DNA of 64,000 nt from SCTD01 sp036675425 (GTDB lineage: Bacteria; Actinomycetota; Actinomycetes; Mycobacteriales; SCTD01): contig JAKFFB010000188.1 in NCBI GenBank assembly GCA_036675425.1, positions 7,943 through 71,942 on the forward strand, in the 5' to 3' direction. Position 1 is the stretch's first letter; every line of letters starts with the position of its first letter. Below, piece after piece: positions 15,356 through 24,406 of the stretch. A program made the position numbers and the translations under genes. The notes under the pieces are model-generated. The model was not told the origin of the DNA, made no database searches, and saw nothing but the letters and a program-made list of their open reading frames with translations.

Positions 15356-16291
15356 TCATCCGAGCCGGGAGCGCAAGACAAGGGGCACCGCGGCAGCGGC
15401 CAGCAGGGCCAGGCCGACCCCGGCGACGCGCGCGCTGACGTCCTGCTCCTCGATCGTCGTGCTGAGGGTGCCCCGGATGCTGTCGTAGACCTCGTCGAGC
15501 TCGCCGGCCGTCGCAGCGGTGTACGCCCTGCCCTCGGTCTGCTCGGCGATGTCCGCGAGGGCGGGCTCGTCGACGGGCACCTCGAAGACCCGCCCGTCAC
15601 TGACGACCACGCCCTCGGGGGTGCCGTAGGCGATCGTGTGCACGGGCAGCTCGGCGTCCAGGGCGGCGGCGACCCCGCGCTCGACCGGCGTACCCACCGT
15701 CGACCCGCCGTCCGCCAGCATGACGACGGACGCCGGCACGCCCGCGGGCCGGACCGAGGCAGCGGCGACCGCGGACAGCAGCGCGTCGCCCAGCGCCGTG
15801 CCCCCGGCGAGGTCGAGGTTCGCGATGGCGCGGGCCACCTGGTCGCTGTCGTCGGTAGCCGGGACCACCACCGAGGCTGTACCGGCGAAGGAGACCAGCG
15901 CCACGTCGAAGCCGTCCGGCAGGCCGTCGACGAAGGCCGTCGCCGCCTCCTTGGCAGCGGTGAAGCGGTCCGGCGCGACGTCCTCGGCCAGCATCGAGGC
16001 CGAGGTGTCGAGGGCCAGGACGACCATCGCGCGCTCCCGCTCGACCTCGACCTCGTCGACCGGGCCGGCGAAGCCCGTGGTCATCGCGACCAGCGCGGCG
16101 AGCAGCAGCAGCGGGGCCAGGTGCCGCGCGGCGCCGGGTCTCCGGGTCGCGACGGAGGCCGCGAGCGCCGGGTCGGCCCACGCCTGCTCGGTCCGGCTCC
16201 GGCGGAGCTGGAGCACGACGTACGCCGCCGCGAGGCCCGCCGGGACGGCCAGCAGGAGCAGGCGCACGGGGGAGGTGAAGTCGGACGGCAC
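15356..16291 (-). CDS. Membrane-anchored von Willebrand factor A (VWA) domain protein
   Basis: 311 residues. Two membrane helices at about 8-26 and 57-73 are followed by a VWA domain on the outside. The metal-binding MIDAS site is complete: DTSASM (residues about 94-99), the T in GGTALGD and the D in MLADGGST. A C-terminal helix (VGLALLAAAAVPLVL) re-anchors the protein. This architecture is that of BatA-like partners of MoxR ATPases, but no MoxR or DUF58 gene is in the window. GTG start. Confidence 0.9.
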   Translation of the reverse strand: MPSDFTSPVRLLLLAVPAGLAAAYVVLQLRRSRTEQAWADPALAASVATRRPGAARHLAPLLLLAALVAMTTGFAGPVDEVEVERERAMVVLALDTSASMLAEDVAPDRFTAAKEAATAFVDGLPDGFDVALVSFAGTASVVVPATDDSDQVARAIANLDLAGGTALGDALLSAVAAASVRPAGVPASVVMLADGGSTVGTPVERGVAAALDAELPVHTIAYGTPEGVVVSDGRVFEVPVDEPALADIAEQTEGRAYTAATAGELDEVYDSIRGTLSTTIEEQDVSARVAGVGLALLAAAAVPLVLRSRLG

Positions 16292-16378
16292 CCCGCCAGT
16301 CTGCGGGGCGCCGCGTGAGGTCCCCGTGAGCCCGTGTCGCCGCCCGGTTCTGTCAGGGGGCCGTCCTACCGTTCAGGC

Positions 16379-17536
16379 ATGCGGCTGCTGCACACCTCCG
16401 ACTGGCACCTGGGGCGCACCCTGCACCGCGCCGACCTCGGCCCGGCGCAGGACGCGTTCCTCGACGCGCTGGTCGAGACGGTGCGCGCGGAGCGGGTCGA
16501 CGCCGTGCTGGTGGCCGGCGACGTCTACGACCGCGCCGTGCCGTCGGTGGAGGCGGTGCAGAGGTACGACGAGGCGCTCGTGCGGCTGCGCGCCGCCGGT
16601 GCGCGCGTCGTCGTGACGAGCGGCAACCACGACTCGGCCTCGCGGCTGGGCGTCGGCGCCCGGCTGGTCGACGCTGCGGGCGTCCACGTCCGGACCCGCC
16701 CGCAGGACGTCGCGGTGCCGGTCGTGCTGTCGGACGAGCACGGCGACGTGGCGGTCTACGGCATCCCCTACCTCGAACCCGAGGCGGTCCGGGACGTGCT
16801 GCCGGGGGTGGGTCACGCCGGGGTCCTGGGGGAGGCGATGACGCGGATCCGGGTCGACCTGGCCGAGCGGTCCGCGCGGTCGGTCGTGCTGGCGCACGCC
16901 TGGGTGACCGGCGGCGAGGCGAGCGACAGCGAGCGGGACATCCGGGTCGGGGGCGTCGGTGACGTCAGCGCATCGGTCTTCGACGGCGTCGACTACACCG
17001 CGCTGGGCCACCTGCACGGCGCGCAGAAGCTGCGAGAGGGCCTGCGCTACAGCGGATCCCCGCTCGCCTACTCCTTCTCGGAGGCCGGCCACACCAAGGG
17101 GTCGTGGCTGGTGTCGCTGGGCGCTTCGGGGCTGGAGTCGGTCGACTTCGTGCCTGCGCCGGTGCCGCGGCGGCTGTCGTCGCTGACCGGGACGCTGGCC
17201 TCGTTGGTGACCGATCCCGCGCTGGCCGCGCAGGAGGACGACTGGCTGTCGGTCGTGCTGACCGACCCGGTGCGGCCCGAGGACGCGATGGCGCGGCTGC
17301 GGGTCCGCTTCCCGCACGTGCTGGTGCTCGACTGGCAGCCGGCGGGTGCCGTTCTCGACGAGCGGACCTACGGCGCCCGCGTCGCCGGGCGGAGCGACCT
17401 CGAGGTGGTCACCGAGTTCGTGCGCCACGTGCGCGGTGGCGGGTCGACCTCCGACGCGGGCTGCTGCGACGACGAGGAGCGGGACCTGCTCGACTCCGCC
17501 CTGGAGGCGGTCCGGCTCGCGGCGGCGTCGGCATGA
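16379..17536 (+). CDS. sbcD: Nuclease SbcCD subunit D
   Basis: 385-residue Mre11-type phosphoesterase, the nuclease half of SbcCD, which opens hairpins and trims double-strand ends. Metal-binding motifs: LLHTSDWHLGRTL (D and H of motif 1), VAGDVYDRAVPS (motif 2), TSGNHDSASRL (motif 3), VLAHAWVTG and YTALGHLHG (motifs 4 and 5). Length is normal. The ATG at 16379 is right at the first strand; the longer frame upstream lacks support. Its TGA overlaps the ATG of sbcC (ATGA), so the subunits are translated together. Confidence 0.95.
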   Translation: MRLLHTSDWHLGRTLHRADLGPAQDAFLDALVETVRAERVDAVLVAGDVYDRAVPSVEAVQRYDEALVRLRAAGARVVVTSGNHDSASRLGVGARLVDAAGVHVRTRPQDVAVPVVLSDEHGDVAVYGIPYLEPEAVRDVLPGVGHAGVLGEAMTRIRVDLAERSARSVVLAHAWVTGGEASDSERDIRVGGVGDVSASVFDGVDYTALGHLHGAQKLREGLRYSGSPLAYSFSEAGHTKGSWLVSLGASGLESVDFVPAPVPRRLSSLTGTLASLVTDPALAAQEDDWLSVVLTDPVRPEDAMARLRVRFPHVLVLDWQPAGAVLDERTYGARVAGRSDLEVVTEFVRHVRGGGSTSDAGCCDDEERDLLDSALEAVRLAAASA

Positions 17537-20496
17537 GGCCGCACCGGCTGCGGCTGCGCGCCTTCGGACCCTTCGCCGACGAGGTGGTCGTCGACCTCGA
17601 CGCGCTCGCGGCGTCGGGGCTCTTCCTGCTGCACGGCGAGACCGGGTCGGGCAAGACGACGCTGCTCGACGGGATCGGCTTCGCGCTCTACGGCCGTGTG
17701 CCGGGGGCGCGCGGCAAGACCGGCCGGCTGCGGTCGGACCACGCCGACCCTGGGGTGCGCACCGAGGTCGAGCTGGAGGTGACCCTGGGCGGCCGGCGCT
17801 GGCGGATCACCCGCAGCCCCGCCCAGGAGCGGGCCAAGGCACGCGGGACCGGCACGACGACCGAGCAGGCGCGCGTGCTGCTCGAGGAGCAGCGCGCCGG
17901 GTCGTGGGTGACCGTCTCTACCCGCATCGACGAGGCCGCCGCCGAGCTCGACCCGCTGCTGGGCATGAGCGCGGACCAGTTCTTCCAGGTCGTGCTGCTG
18001 CCGCAGGGGGAGTTCGCGCGCTTCCTTCGAGCCGACAGCAAGGAGCGGGGTGACCTGCTGCAGCGGCTCTTCGCGACCGAGCGCTTCAAGTCGGTCGAGG
18101 ACTGGCTGGTCGCCCAGCGGATCAGCACGTCGTCCGCCGTGGGGGCCGCGCGCCAGGAGCGCGACGTCGTCGTCGCCCGGCTGGCGCAGGCGGCGGGGGT
18201 GGAGGCGCCGGCAGAGCTCGCCGTCGACTGGGCGGCTTCGCTCACCGACGCTGCCACGTCGGCACTTTCGCTGTCGCGGGAGCGGCTCGCGACGGTCACA
18301 GCGGCGCGGGATGCCTGCCGGGCCGCTGCCGATGAGGCGGCGCGGGTCGCTGCCCTGCAGTCTCGCCGGGCAGGTTCCCTGGCGACGCTCGAGCGGCTGG
18401 ATGCCTCTCGGCCGGATCTCGAGGCGCTGCGCGCCGAGCTGCGCGACGCGGGCCGGGCGGCGGAGATCGCCGCGGTGCTCGCGGCGGCCGAGGAGGCCGC
18501 GGCCTCGTCGACCGGGGCGTCGTCGGCAGAGGCGTCCGCGCGGGCGGTCCTCGGACCCCTCGGCCTGCCGGTCGACGCGTCGGTGCCGGTGCTGACCGCC
18601 GCGGGTGCTGACGCGCGCCGGCGGATCGGGCGGCTGGAGTCGCTGCGGTCGGTGGCGGAGTCGCTGGCGTCCGAGCAGGCGGTGGTGGCGGCTGCGAGCG
18701 CCGAAGCGGCCTCCGCGGCGGAGGCTCTGGCATCGGTCGGGGCGGAGCTGGCGGCGCTGCCGGGCCAGCGGGTCGCGGCGCGCGGCGTGCTGGCTGCGGC
18801 GCAGGCCGCCGTCGAGCAGCTGCCCGCAGTCGAGGCGCGGGTCGTCGGGCTGACGGCCGCGCGCACCGAGGCCCGCGGGCTGGACGCCTCCCTCGTCCGG
18901 CAGCAGGAGCTGCACGAGAGCCACGTGCTCGCCCGCGAGACGCTGGTCTCCCTGCGGGAGAAGGAGAACGACCTCCGCGAGGCGCGGTTCGTCTCGATGA
19001 TCGCCGAGCTCGCTGACCGGCTCGAGGACGGCGCGCCCTGCGAGGTGTGCGGCTCGACCTCGCACCCCGACCCCTACGAAGGCGTCGGCGAGGGCGTCAC
19101 CCGCGACGACGAGGACAAGGCGCGGCTCGAGGCCGAGCACGCCGCCCGGGCGGTGGCCGAGGTCGAGGCGCGGCTGGCGGCCGAGGTCGCCGTGGCGGAG
19201 GGCCACCGGTCCCGGCTGGCTTCCGCCGGGCATGCGGCGGTGTCCGCCGCGGAGCTCGACGCGCTGCTCGAGCGGGCTCGCGGTGAGCTGGCCGACCTGC
19301 GCGCGGCGGCCGCCGGGCTGGCTGCCGCGGGGGAGGTGGTCGAGCGGCTGGACGCCGCGCTGGCGGCCGCCGACGGCGAGCGGCTCCGGCTGGAGCAGGT
19401 GCAGATCGCCTCCCTCCGCCGTGCCGACGAGGCGCAGGCGCGGGCTGCCGCCGCCGAGACCCGACTGCGCGACGAGCTCGACGGGGCAGTCGATCTCGAG
19501 TCCGCGCTGTCGGCAGCTGCCGAGCTGGCCGCAGCCTGCGACGCGGTGCGCGAGGCGACGGATGCAGCCGCGCGCGCGAGTGCTGACGCTGTCCGTACCG
19601 CCGGTCTCGCGGTGTCGGCAGCGGAGTCGGTCGGCTTCCCCGACGTCGACGCCGCAGCCGCCGCCGTGCGTACCGTCGCGTGGCGGACGTCGGCGGAGGA
19701 GCGCTGCCGCGCGGCCGACGACGAGCGGGCGGCCGTCGAGGCGGTGCTGGTCGAGCCCGACGTCGTCGCGGCGCCCGCCGAGCCGGTCGACCTCGCTGCC
19801 GCTGTGACTGCGGTGGAGGCGGCGGACGCCGTGGTCACCGAGGCCGCGGGGGTCGAGGCGTCGGCGGCGGGTCGGGCGCGGGAGGTGGCGCGGCTGGTGC
19901 CGGCGCTGGAGGCTGCCGTCGTGGCGCTGCAGCCGCTCGAGGAGCGCGCGGCGCTGGTCCGCCGGATGGCCGACCTGTGCACCGGCGGCGGCTCCAACGC
20001 GATGAGGATGACGCTGACGTCGTTCGTGCTGGCGGCGCGGCTCGAGGAGGTCGCCGCTGTCGCGAGCGCCCGGCTGCTGCGGATGACCCAGGGCCGCTAC
20101 TCGCTGGTGCACACCGACGGCGCGGTCAAGGGCGGTGGCCGCACCGGGCTCGGGCTGCTCGCGCGCGACAGCTGGACCGGGCAGGACCGCGAGACCTCCA
20201 CGCTCTCCGGTGGCGAGACCTTCCTGGCGTCGCTCGCCCTGGCGCTCGGCCTCGCCGACGTCGTCCAGGCCGAGGCAGGCGGCACCCGGATCGAGGCGCT
20301 CTTCGTCGACGAGGGCTTCGGCACCCTCGACGAGGACACCCTCGACGAGGTGATGGACGTCCTCGACGGCCTCCGCGAGGGCGGCCGGGTCGTGGGGCTG
20401 GTCAGCCACGTCGCCGAGCTGCGGGCGCGGATCCCTGCCCAGGTGCGGGTCACCAAGACCCGCCGCGGCAGCTCCCTCGAGCTCCTCGGCTGCTGA
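17533..20496 (+). CDS. sbcC: Nuclease SbcCD subunit C (SMC-like ATPase)
   Basis: 987-residue Rad50-type ATPase. Walker A GETGSGKTT lies near residue 34-42. Two long Ala/Glu/Arg-rich coiled-coil arms flank a zinc hook CEVC near residue 501-504 (GAPCEVCGSTSHPDP). At the end are the ABC signature STLSGGETF (about residue 889) and Walker B ALFVDEGFGTLDED (about 924). ATP binding clamps DNA for the SbcD nuclease. The start is the ATG inside the sbcD stop codon. Eleven bases past its stop begins the first copy of the dispersed hairpin family, which may end the sbcDC transcript. A very long antisense reading frame across it is shadow. Confidence 0.95.
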   Translation: MRPHRLRLRAFGPFADEVVVDLDALAASGLFLLHGETGSGKTTLLDGIGFALYGRVPGARGKTGRLRSDHADPGVRTEVELEVTLGGRRWRITRSPAQERAKARGTGTTTEQARVLLEEQRAGSWVTVSTRIDEAAAELDPLLGMSADQFFQVVLLPQGEFARFLRADSKERGDLLQRLFATERFKSVEDWLVAQRISTSSAVGAARQERDVVVARLAQAAGVEAPAELAVDWAASLTDAATSALSLSRERLATVTAARDACRAAADEAARVAALQSRRAGSLATLERLDASRPDLEALRAELRDAGRAAEIAAVLAAAEEAAASSTGASSAEASARAVLGPLGLPVDASVPVLTAAGADARRRIGRLESLRSVAESLASEQAVVAAASAEAASAAEALASVGAELAALPGQRVAARGVLAAAQAAVEQLPAVEARVVGLTAARTEARGLDASLVRQQELHESHVLARETLVSLREKENDLREARFVSMIAELADRLEDGAPCEVCGSTSHPDPYEGVGEGVTRDDEDKARLEAEHAARAVAEVEARLAAEVAVAEGHRSRLASAGHAAVSAAELDALLERARGELADLRAAAAGLAAAGEVVERLDAALAAADGERLRLEQVQIASLRRADEAQARAAAAETRLRDELDGAVDLESALSAAAELAAACDAVREATDAAARASADAVRTAGLAVSAAESVGFPDVDAAAAAVRTVAWRTSAEERCRAADDERAAVEAVLVEPDVVAAPAEPVDLAAAVTAVEAADAVVTEAAGVEASAAGRAREVARLVPALEAAVVALQPLEERAALVRRMADLCTGGGSNAMRMTLTSFVLAARLEEVAAVASARLLRMTQGRYSLVHTDGAVKGGGRTGLGLLARDSWTGQDRETSTLSGGETFLASLALALGLADVVQAEAGGTRIEALFVDEGFGTLDEDTLDEVMDVLDGLREGGRVVGLVSHVAELRARIPAQVRVTKTRRGSSLELLGC

Positions 20497-20507
20497 GCCC
20501 CCCGGGA

Positions 20508-20572
20508 GCACTACCCCGCTCGAACCGCGGGTGTCGCACGCGTGGCGGTCCGCGGTTCGAGCGGGGTAGCGC
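20508..20572. repeat. Dispersed hairpin family, copy 1
   Basis: Left arm 20511-20530 and right arm 20550-20569 are perfect 20-bp inverted repeats with core CCCGCTCGAACCGCGG; after one mismatch they extend two bases outward. Loop 19 nt. It lies 12-14 bp after the sbcC stop. The same arms recur at 28761-28822 and 34499-34561 with unrelated loops. Confidence 0.9.
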
Positions 20573-20626
20573 GGACCGGCGGGGCTCCGGTTGCCGGGCG
20601 CGCGGGCTCGGGTGAGGGTGGATCGC

Positions 20627-21244
20627 ATGACCTCCCCCCTCCGCGCCCTCGCCCTCGTCTGCACCCTGAAGCCCTCGCCCGGTGACTCGAGCAGCGACCT
20701 GATCGCCCGCCAGGTGCTCGAGCAGCTCGCCTCGCACGACGTGGTGGGCGAGACGGTGCGGCTGGTCGACCACGACATCCGGCCCGGCATCGAGAAGGAC
20801 ATGTGCGAGGGCGACGAGTGGCCGGCCGTCCGTGAGAAGCTGCTCGCCGCCGACATCCTCGTCGTGGCGACGCCGATCTGGATGGGCCAGGCCAGCAGCG
20901 TCTCGATGCGCCTGCTGGAGCGGCTCAACGCCGAGATCGCCGACAAGGACGAGCAGGGCCGCACTCCCGTCTTCGGCAAGGTCGCCGTCGTCGCTGTCGT
21001 GGGCAACGAGGACGGGGCGCACCACGTGAGCTCGCAGCTCTTCCAGGGCCTGAACGACGTGGGGTTCACGATCCCGGCGCAGGGCGTGACCTACTGGACC
21101 GGCGAGGCGATGCAGAGCACCGACTACCAGGAGCTCGACCAGACCCCCGACGCGACGGCCGGCACCAACGCGATGGTCGCCGCAAGCGCCGCGCACCTCG
21201 CCCGGCTGCTGCGAGGCGCGCCCTACCCGGGCACGCCTGCCTGA
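20627..21244 (+). CDS. Flavodoxin-like / NADPH-dependent FMN reductase family protein
   Basis: 205 residues. The fold is read from RALALVCTLKPSPGDSSSD (first strand and phosphate-binding loop of the FMN site), DILVVATPIWMGQASSVSM (second FMN loop with the typical P-x-W/Y-x-G), VAVVAVVGNEDGAHHVSSQL and GVTYWTGEA (third loop). Probably a cytosolic flavoprotein reductase for quinones or similar small acceptors. ATG start at 20627 with GGGTG/GAGGG upstream. It stands alone between the hairpin repeat and the end of the copper/quinoprotein operon that converges on it. Confidence 0.88.
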   Translation: MTSPLRALALVCTLKPSPGDSSSDLIARQVLEQLASHDVVGETVRLVDHDIRPGIEKDMCEGDEWPAVREKLLAADILVVATPIWMGQASSVSMRLLERLNAEIADKDEQGRTPVFGKVAVVAVVGNEDGAHHVSSQLFQGLNDVGFTIPAQGVTYWTGEAMQSTDYQELDQTPDATAGTNAMVAASAAHLARLLRGAPYPGTPA

Positions 21245-21255
21245 CCTGTCCGGAG

Positions 21256-22404
21256 TCAGCCGTCCCGGCGGAGCGCCTTCACAGCGATGTGCAGTGCGAG
21301 CCTGCCGTCAGGGCTGCGCAGGGCCGGACCGAGCAGCCGCCGCAGGTTGCCCACCCGGTAGTTCACCGACTGGCGGTGCATGTGCAGCGCCTCGGCCATC
21401 TCGCTCGCGCTGCCTCCACAGTCGAGATAGGCCTCGAGGGTCTCCAGCACCGTCTCGCGGCGGCCGGGACTGAGGTCGTCGAGCGGCGCGAGCACCACGT
21501 CGGCCAGCTCCCGCGCGGTCACCGAACCCAGCAGGAACCGGTCGAACCACGCCTCGTCGAAGCGCAGCTGCGGCAGGCCACGTCGCTGGGCGATGTCGAG
21601 CGCTTCCCGCGCCTCGTCATGGCTCTGCCGGAGCCCGCGCCACGAGGGGTGCGCGCCGCCGACGCCGAAGGCGACGGCCGTCCCCAGGTCCGGCCAGGGT
21701 GTCGTGAGGCCCCGCCGGTCGACGGCCACCACCAGGCTCGACGCGTGCGGCGCGACCAGGACCACAGCACCCCAGAACGACTGGCGCACCTTCGGGGCGA
21801 CGTCGGCCGCGGGGGAGCCCGTCACGACGGCCACCTCCCACTCGACGGCGAGGTCGACGTGCAGCGAGCGCGCGAGCTGCCGCGCCTGGCCGATCCGCGG
21901 CGGCACGGCGAGCAGGCAGTCCAGCAGCGCTGCCTCGGCTGCGGCCCGGTCGCGCTCGTGCTGGCTGCGTGCCGCCAGCCACCCATCGGTCAGCGCGGCC
22001 GAGAGGTCGTTGAAGAACCGCTGCGCGACGTGGTCGGCCCACTCCAGCTCACCGGCCGGCAGGTCGGCGTGCACCGCCTCGCGGACCTCCGCGCGCAGGA
22101 CGTGCTCCAGGTGCCGGTGCAACCCGACCGCGTCCTCGAGGCTGACCTCCATGTCGTCGAAGACGTCGCCGACCAGCTCCGCCATCCGCTCCGGGCCGCC
22201 TGCCGCGTCGTCGCCGCCGAGCATCGCGGTGTAGGTGTCGTAGCCGTGCAGCGTGAGGTCGACCAGCTGGCCGGCGACCTCCGGCCGCAGCTCGCCGCCG
22301 GCCAGCGCGCGCACCTCGTCGACCACCCGCTGCGCGAGCCGCGGCCCCCACTCCGACAGCGCGGCAGGGACCGGCACCGTCGCCCGGCGCGCGGCGGACG
22401 TCAT
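21256..22404 (-). CDS. PucR/CdaR-type transcriptional regulator
   Basis: 382 residues. The C-terminal 60 residues are the PucR helix-turn-helix: LETLEAYLDCGGSASEMAEAL, then HMHRQSVNYRVGNLRRLLG. The central part (about 190-280) shows a GGDEF-like CdaR fold (AVVLVAPHASSLVVAVDRRG). The N-terminal 170 residues are helical (LAQRVVDEVRALAGG, DMEVSLEDAVGLHRHLEHVLR) and may sense a ligand. ATG at 22404 preceded by GAGGAGC. Such regulators usually activate nearby catabolic genes. It lies 64 bp downstream of the PQQ-propeller gene on the same strand, so it is probably the last gene of that operon and may control it. Confidence 0.9.
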   Translation of the reverse strand: MTSAARRATVPVPAALSEWGPRLAQRVVDEVRALAGGELRPEVAGQLVDLTLHGYDTYTAMLGGDDAAGGPERMAELVGDVFDDMEVSLEDAVGLHRHLEHVLRAEVREAVHADLPAGELEWADHVAQRFFNDLSAALTDGWLAARSQHERDRAAAEAALLDCLLAVPPRIGQARQLARSLHVDLAVEWEVAVVTGSPAADVAPKVRQSFWGAVVLVAPHASSLVVAVDRRGLTTPWPDLGTAVAFGVGGAHPSWRGLRQSHDEAREALDIAQRRGLPQLRFDEAWFDRFLLGSVTARELADVVLAPLDDLSPGRRETVLETLEAYLDCGGSASEMAEALHMHRQSVNYRVGNLRRLLGPALRSPDGRLALHIAVKALRRDG

Positions 22405-22468
22405 CCGGAGCTCCTCGGCAGGCAGGTGGTCCCGGGGATCGGGGGACCTGGTGGCGAGTGGACCGGGG

Positions 22469-24406
22469 TCAGTCCACCACAGCGAGAGCGCCACGCATAC
22501 CGGGGTGCAAGGTGCAGTAGAAGGAGTACGTCCGGCCGGCCTCGGTGTTGTCCAGCCCCTTCAGCTCGGCTGTCTCCCCGAGGCCGAGCAGAGGCGTCCA
22601 GAACGCCGGGCAGTCTCCCGTGAAGCTCGAGCACCAGGGGTCCCTGCCGTCGCCGCCGACGCCGTCCGCGCGCGGGTCCTGCACGACGTCGTGCTTCACG
22701 ACGTCGAGGTTGGTGTAGAGCACCTTCCCGCTGCTGCGCGAGGCCACCATGGCCCGGGTGAGGTAGCCCGCGAACTGCGCCTGCGGACCGGACACGATCC
22801 GCGGCGCCACCTCGCCGCCACTGACCGGCGGCAGGGCAGGCACGGGCACCGGTGCGCCGTCCGAGCCGCCGCCGGGACGCAGCGCCACGACATGGCCGTT
22901 CGGCAGGCCGCTCATGCCGATCGCCGCGTAGACGGTGCCGCGAGCGATGCTGACCCCGCCCCACGACAGGGCCGGCTCGGCCGGCCCCCCGACGTTGAGT
23001 GGCCGGTGCAGGACAGGTGCTCCGGTCGCCGCGTCGTACGCGTCCAGGAAGCCGCGGAAGTCGACGGTGTAGACGACGCCGTTGGCCTCCGAGACCGGGT
23101 TGCCCCAGTGGACCCCGTCGGCGACGGGGGCCAGCCACGCGTGCGCACCGTCCCCCTGCTCGACGGACCAGAGGTAGCCGCCGGAGGTGATCGGTCCGAA
23201 GACACGCCCACCCGCAGCGGCCGTCGATCCCACGATTCCGCCTACGGGCGTGGGGATCCCGACGATCTGCTTCCAGACCGGCTTCATCGTCGTGGCGTCC
23301 ATGACGTGGTAGACGCCGGACTTCTGGCCGACTCCCACGACCTTCCGGCCGTCCGGCAGCGTGAAGAGGTTGGGGGAGGAGCCGAAGTCGAGGTCGATGT
23401 CGCCGCACTGCCCGATGCCCTGCGGGTAGTAGGGCGCGGGGTTGCCGGGGATGTCCTGGCAGGGCAGCGTCGAGATGACCGGGAGGTACTCGTCCACCTC
23501 GCCCTTGTACGACGCGACCACCTGCCCGAAGCGCTTGCTGCGGCGGTTGACGTCGATCTTCAGGACGGCGTTCGCGTGCGCGTGCTCGGCCTGCGGGCGG
23601 AAGGGGTTGCCCGCGCCGACGTACGCGACCTGCGTCGCCGGGTCGACCGCCGGCGTGGACCAGATCGTCGCACCGGCGAAGTCGTCCTTCGGCTTGTCCG
23701 ACGGCGGCTGGATCGTCCACGTCTTGCGCAGCACCGTTCCGGGACGCTTCGTCGCGCGCGGGCTCTTGCCTGTCTCGAGAAAGCTGATGCTGCCCTGGAA
23801 GGCGTAGCGGTCGGCCTCGTCACCGAGCTCGGCCGACCCGCCGGAGACGCCCATCATCAGGACGCCGTCGTGGATCACCGGGCTGGCGTAGGTGTCCGAC
23901 CCGGGCTGCGTGTCGAGCGTGGTCTGCCACAGCAGCTTCCCGGTGCGCTGGTCCAGGGCAGCGACGTACGGCGACCCGACCCGGGCGACGCCGACGTAGA
24001 CCTGGCCGGACTGCACGGTGACCGAGGAGTTCACGCCACCGCCGCCGGGCAGCTCGGTCGCCCAGACCGGCTTCCCGGTGTCCGCATTGGCCGCGAAGAC
24101 CCAGCCGTCGTTCGAGCCCATGTAGAGGCAGCCGTCGGCGATGGTCGGCGTCCCGGTGAAGTCGCCCGAGCCGCCGGCAGCGCTCGCAGAGAACGTCCAG
24201 GCCGGGGCGAGCTGCGCCGCCTCCAGCGGGCCGATCTCCTTCTCCGCGGGCTGGGATCGCGTGTTCTGCAGGTCGTGGCCGTAGGACCGCCACTCGCCGC
24301 CCGCGTGCTTGGCCGGCGCGCAGATCGGCCCTGCTGCGCCCGACGGAAGGGCGAGCAGCGGGAGCGACAGAGCGGCCGCAGCCAGCAGTCCGCGGATCCT
24401 GCTCAT
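22469..24406 (-). CDS. Exported PQQ-type beta-propeller fused to a C-terminal cupredoxin domain
   Basis: 645 residues. Signal peptide at 5-25. Residues about 35-530 are a quinoprotein propeller with repeated blades (GCLYMGSNDGWVFAANADTG, VYVGVARVGSPYVAALDQRTG, VVYTVDFRGFLDAYDAATG). The block DLDFGSSPNLF (338-348), with VGQKSGVYHVMD, resembles polyvinyl-alcohol dehydrogenases. After a Pro/Gly/Ala linker, residues about 560-645 form a type 1 copper domain with ligands H572 (VKHDV), C631, H634 and M637 (YCTLHPGM), plus an extra Cys pair (PWCSSFTGDC). The likely role is PQQ oxidation of an alcohol, with electrons passed to the attached copper site. PQQ binding is inferred. ATG overlaps the preceding stop (ATGA). 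Confidence 0.88.
   Translation of the reverse strand: MSRIRGLLAAAALSLPLLALPSGAAGPICAPAKHAGGEWRSYGHDLQNTRSQPAEKEIGPLEAAQLAPAWTFSASAAGGSGDFTGTPTIADGCLYMGSNDGWVFAANADTGKPVWATELPGGGGVNSSVTVQSGQVYVGVARVGSPYVAALDQRTGKLLWQTTLDTQPGSDTYASPVIHDGVLMMGVSGGSAELGDEADRYAFQGSISFLETGKSPRATKRPGTVLRKTWTIQPPSDKPKDDFAGATIWSTPAVDPATQVAYVGAGNPFRPQAEHAHANAVLKIDVNRRSKRFGQVVASYKGEVDEYLPVISTLPCQDIPGNPAPYYPQGIGQCGDIDLDFGSSPNLFTLPDGRKVVGVGQKSGVYHVMDATTMKPVWKQIVGIPTPVGGIVGSTAAAGGRVFGPITSGGYLWSVEQGDGAHAWLAPVADGVHWGNPVSEANGVVYTVDFRGFLDAYDAATGAPVLHRPLNVGGPAEPALSWGGVSIARGTVYAAIGMSGLPNGHVVALRPGGGSDGAPVPVPALPPVSGGEVAPRIVSGPQAQFAGYLTRAMVASRSSGKVLYTNLDVVKHDVVQDPRADGVGGDGRDPWCSSFTGDCPAFWTPLLGLGETAELKGLDNTEAGRTYSFYCTLHPGMRGALAVVD

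Noticed and set aside
17368..21069. 1233-codon open frame on the minus strand across sbcC
   Set aside because: Mirror of sbcC codon bias; no start signal or domain, and Arg/Gly/Pro-rich composition typical of shadow frames.
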